Assembly: GCA_002311335.1 (NCBI GenBank)
Contig: DBZX01000032.1
Span: forward strand, 18,693-25,974
Length of the DNA: 7,282 nucleotides
Origin: a bacterium UBP10_UBA1149
GTDB taxonomy: Bacteria > Desulfobacterota > Binatia > UBA1149
Direction of reading: 5' to 3'
The notes below the pieces were generated by a model, which was given only the letters and a program-made list of their open reading frames with translations, was not told the origin of the DNA and did not search any database. The position numbers were made by a program, and so were the translations under genes. Positions 5,922-7,282 of this stretch are shown in pieces (within the stretch, counting starts at the first letter, position 1; each line of letters opens with the position of its first letter).

Positions 5922-7163
5922 TTACAGCACGGGGGCTGGTCTGAGGCGGGTGAGGGCGGCCAGCGCGAACCCATTCAAGGTTGCGAACAGGGCAAAGGCA
6001 AGGGTGTAGCTCCCGGAGAGGTCAAAAATCGAGCCCGCCAGCCACGAACCGAGTACGCCGGCCGGAAAAAGCGTGAACATCAGCGCGCCGTATATACGCG
6101 CGAGGTGCTGCTGGCCGAAGCAGTCTATAAGTGCCATCGGTACCACCACGTTCTCGGCGGCCGTGGCCACGCCGTGGGTAAGAAGGAAGGCGAGCAGCAT
6201 TGCGGGGTGGGCCGCGCCGAGCAGCAGCAGCGAGGCCAGCGTTATGAGCGCGAAGTTGGCCAGCAGCACGCTGCGCGCCGGCAGGCGGTCGGCGAGCAGG
6301 CCAACGGCGAGCTTGCTCCCCACGCCCAGCGCCACGGCCAGTCCAAGGCCGGCGGCGGCGCGGGCGTCGTCGTAGCCGATGTCTCCCAGGTAGGCGACCA
6401 GGTGCTGGTTGACGGCCAGGTAGTAAAAATAAAAACTGAACAGCACCCAGGCGAATATCCAGAACGCGGGCGTTCGAAGCGCTTCGGGAAGGTCGACCCC
6501 GCCCGTAGCGTCGACACTTGTTGGGTTGCCCGCGGTTGCCTCGCCGCCAGCCAGGTCGATGTCGGTGTCGGGCGAATCAAGCGGCCGGTCGCGGACGGCG
6601 AAAAGCGCAAAGGGGAGGATGATCGCGGTGGCGCCGATGCCTATCCACCACACCGCCTCTCGCCAGGAGTACGCGGCCGCCAGCTGGTCGGCCAGGATGG
6701 GAACCAGGGCGCCGCCGGCGTTGGAGCCAACGTATACGAAGGCCAGCGCCAGTCCGCGATTGCTGCTCACCCAGCGCGAGGTGACGGCGCCAACGGCGAC
6801 ATCGCCGCAGCCGGCCAGCGCCAGTCCGAACATCGCCGTGTAGAGGTAGAACTGCCACAGGTTCTGCACCGTGCTGAACAGCATCAACGACCCACCCAGT
6901 AGCAGGACGGCCGACGACAAGACCGCCCGGGCACCGGCGCGTTCGACCATCTGGCCAACCAGCACCTGGCCGCCGCCCATGGCGAGCAGCAGCGGCGCCG
7001 CCGACAGGGAGAAAGCTGCGCGCGACCATTCAAACTCGGCCACGATGTGCTTGAGCAGGGCGCCAAAAATGTATCCGCAGCCCAGGCCAGCCTGGCACAT
7101 GAAGCAGCCCAGCAGCACCGCCGCCAGTGTCGCCCTGTTATTAATCCTGTTCACGGTGGGCAA
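5922..7163 (-). CDS. MFS transporter, monocarboxylate-porter-like
   Basis: The product is a 413-residue, 12-helix membrane protein. Predicted helices lie at about 11-35, 46-70, 80-100, 103-125, 136-160, 168-190, 232-255, 268-290, 297-317, 320-342, 353-377 and 384-406. The long hydrophilic loop (191-230) between helices 6 and 7 is typical of the superfamily. Motif-A-like turns occur after helix 2 (GQMVERAGARAVL) and after helix 8 (GLLADRLPARSVL), the matching places in the two halves. The FEWSRAAFSLS segment before helix 2 and the GLGCGYIFG of helix 1 recall the OxlT/monocarboxylate porter branch. An inner-membrane carrier for an organic acid is the likely role, feeding the CoA-transferase and dehydrogenase encoded on either side. 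The start is uncertain: TTG at 7163 or GTG at 7154 (three codons later). Neither has a good Shine-Dalgarno, and the gene begins 20 or 29 nt after the CoA-transferase stop. Direction and substrate cannot be read from the sequence. Confidence 0.92.
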   Translation of the reverse strand: MPTVNRINNRATLAAVLLGCFMCQAGLGCGYIFGALLKHIVAEFEWSRAAFSLSAAPLLLAMGGGQVLVGQMVERAGARAVLSSAVLLLGGSLMLFSTVQNLWQFYLYTAMFGLALAGCGDVAVGAVTSRWVSSNRGLALAFVYVGSNAGGALVPILADQLAAAYSWREAVWWIGIGATAIILPFALFAVRDRPLDSPDTDIDLAGGEATAGNPTSVDATGGVDLPEALRTPAFWIFAWVLFSFYFYYLAVNQHLVAYLGDIGYDDARAAAGLGLAVALGVGSKLAVGLLADRLPARSVLLANFALITLASLLLLGAAHPAMLLAFLLTHGVATAAENVVVPMALIDCFGQQHLARIYGALMFTLFPAGVLGSWLAGSIFDLSGSYTLAFALFATLNGFALAALTRLRPAPVL

Positions 7164-7183
7164 CGGCCGGTCAGCAGGGACGC

Positions 7184-7282
7184 TTACGCGAGTACACCCT
7201 GTTCGCCCAGCTGGTCGATTTCGTCCTGGTCAAGGCCCAGCAACTCGCGCAGCACTTCGCTGCTGTGCTGTCCGAGATCGGG
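7184..7282 (-). CDS. Family III CoA-transferase (CaiB/BaiF), C-terminal end only
   Basis: The minus-strand frame is open from the window edge to a TAA at 7186-7184 and gives the last 32 residues of a protein. It reads PDLGQHSSEVLRELLGL, then DQDEIDQL, then GEQGVLA. This is the typical tail of class III CoA-transferases (formyl-CoA/carnitine-CoA transferase type): P-x-LG-x-H-(S/T)-x-E-(V/I)-L-x-x-LGL, an acidic DEI helix, and a final G-V-(L/I). The catalytic Asp and CoA-binding regions lie outside the window. The enzyme would move CoA from a donor thioester to a carboxylic acid, activating the substrate for the dehydrogenase encoded two genes on. As the first visible gene of the minus-strand block, it places the operon promoter beyond the right edge. 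It is too short to be found by ordinary ORF length cut-offs. Confidence 0.85.
   Translation of the reverse strand, partial: PDLGQHSSEVLRELLGLDQDEIDQLGEQGVLA

Noticed and set aside
4987..6009. Plus-strand open frame of 340 codons opposite the acyl-CoA dehydrogenase
   Set aside because: It is antisense to a well-recognised gene, has no family likeness or ribosome binding site, and results from high GC at third codon positions.
5904..6902. Plus-strand open frame of 332 codons opposite the MFS gene
   Set aside because: It is low-complexity and rich in Gly/Arg/Gln/His, lacks hydrophobic or domain patterns, and mirrors the transporter codons.

Overview
The window is a GC-rich, almost fully coding stretch of bacterial chromosome with two convergent transcription blocks. 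No RNA gene, CRISPR array, insertion sequence, phage gene or large intergenic gap is visible. The organism is most likely a Gram-negative, GC-rich member of the former Deltaproteobacteria or a related lineage (Myxococcota- or Binatota-like). This rests on the secreted phosphatase with a Cys/Asp-rich repeat region and a distinctive C-terminal domain, which I recall from such genomes, and on the dense fatty-acid/ring-type catabolic genes. It is an inference from recall, not a database result.

Plus-strand block (1-2927): the 3' part of a TPR-repeat protein gene overlaps, through an ATGA junction, the gene for a large exported purple-acid-phosphatase-type metallophosphoesterase. That enzyme has a signal peptide, a fibronectin-like N-terminal domain and all five metal-binding blocks. 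It continues into three Cys-rich units of exactly 27 residues and a C-terminal domain of unknown function.

Minus-strand block (2934-7282, read right to left): the C-terminal tail of a family III (CaiB/BaiF) CoA-transferase, an MFS transporter, an acyl-CoA dehydrogenase, a KshA-like Rieske oxygenase subunit, and an amidohydrolase-2-family protein. Gaps are 20, 17, -4 and -4 nt, so this is almost certainly one operon. Its logic is import of an organic acid, activation to a CoA thioester, alpha,beta-dehydrogenation, and ring hydroxylation. The last gene is an amidohydrolase-fold protein that lacks most of the usual metal ligands. A steroid, terpenoid or other alicyclic/aromatic carboxylate is a plausible substrate, but the sequence does not identify it.

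The two blocks end 6 nt apart with no recognisable terminator between them. The most interesting items are the ligand-depleted amidohydrolase, the 27-residue Cys repeat plus unknown C-terminal domain of the phosphatase, and the compact Rieske/acyl-CoA operon. I found no clearly unprecedented system.
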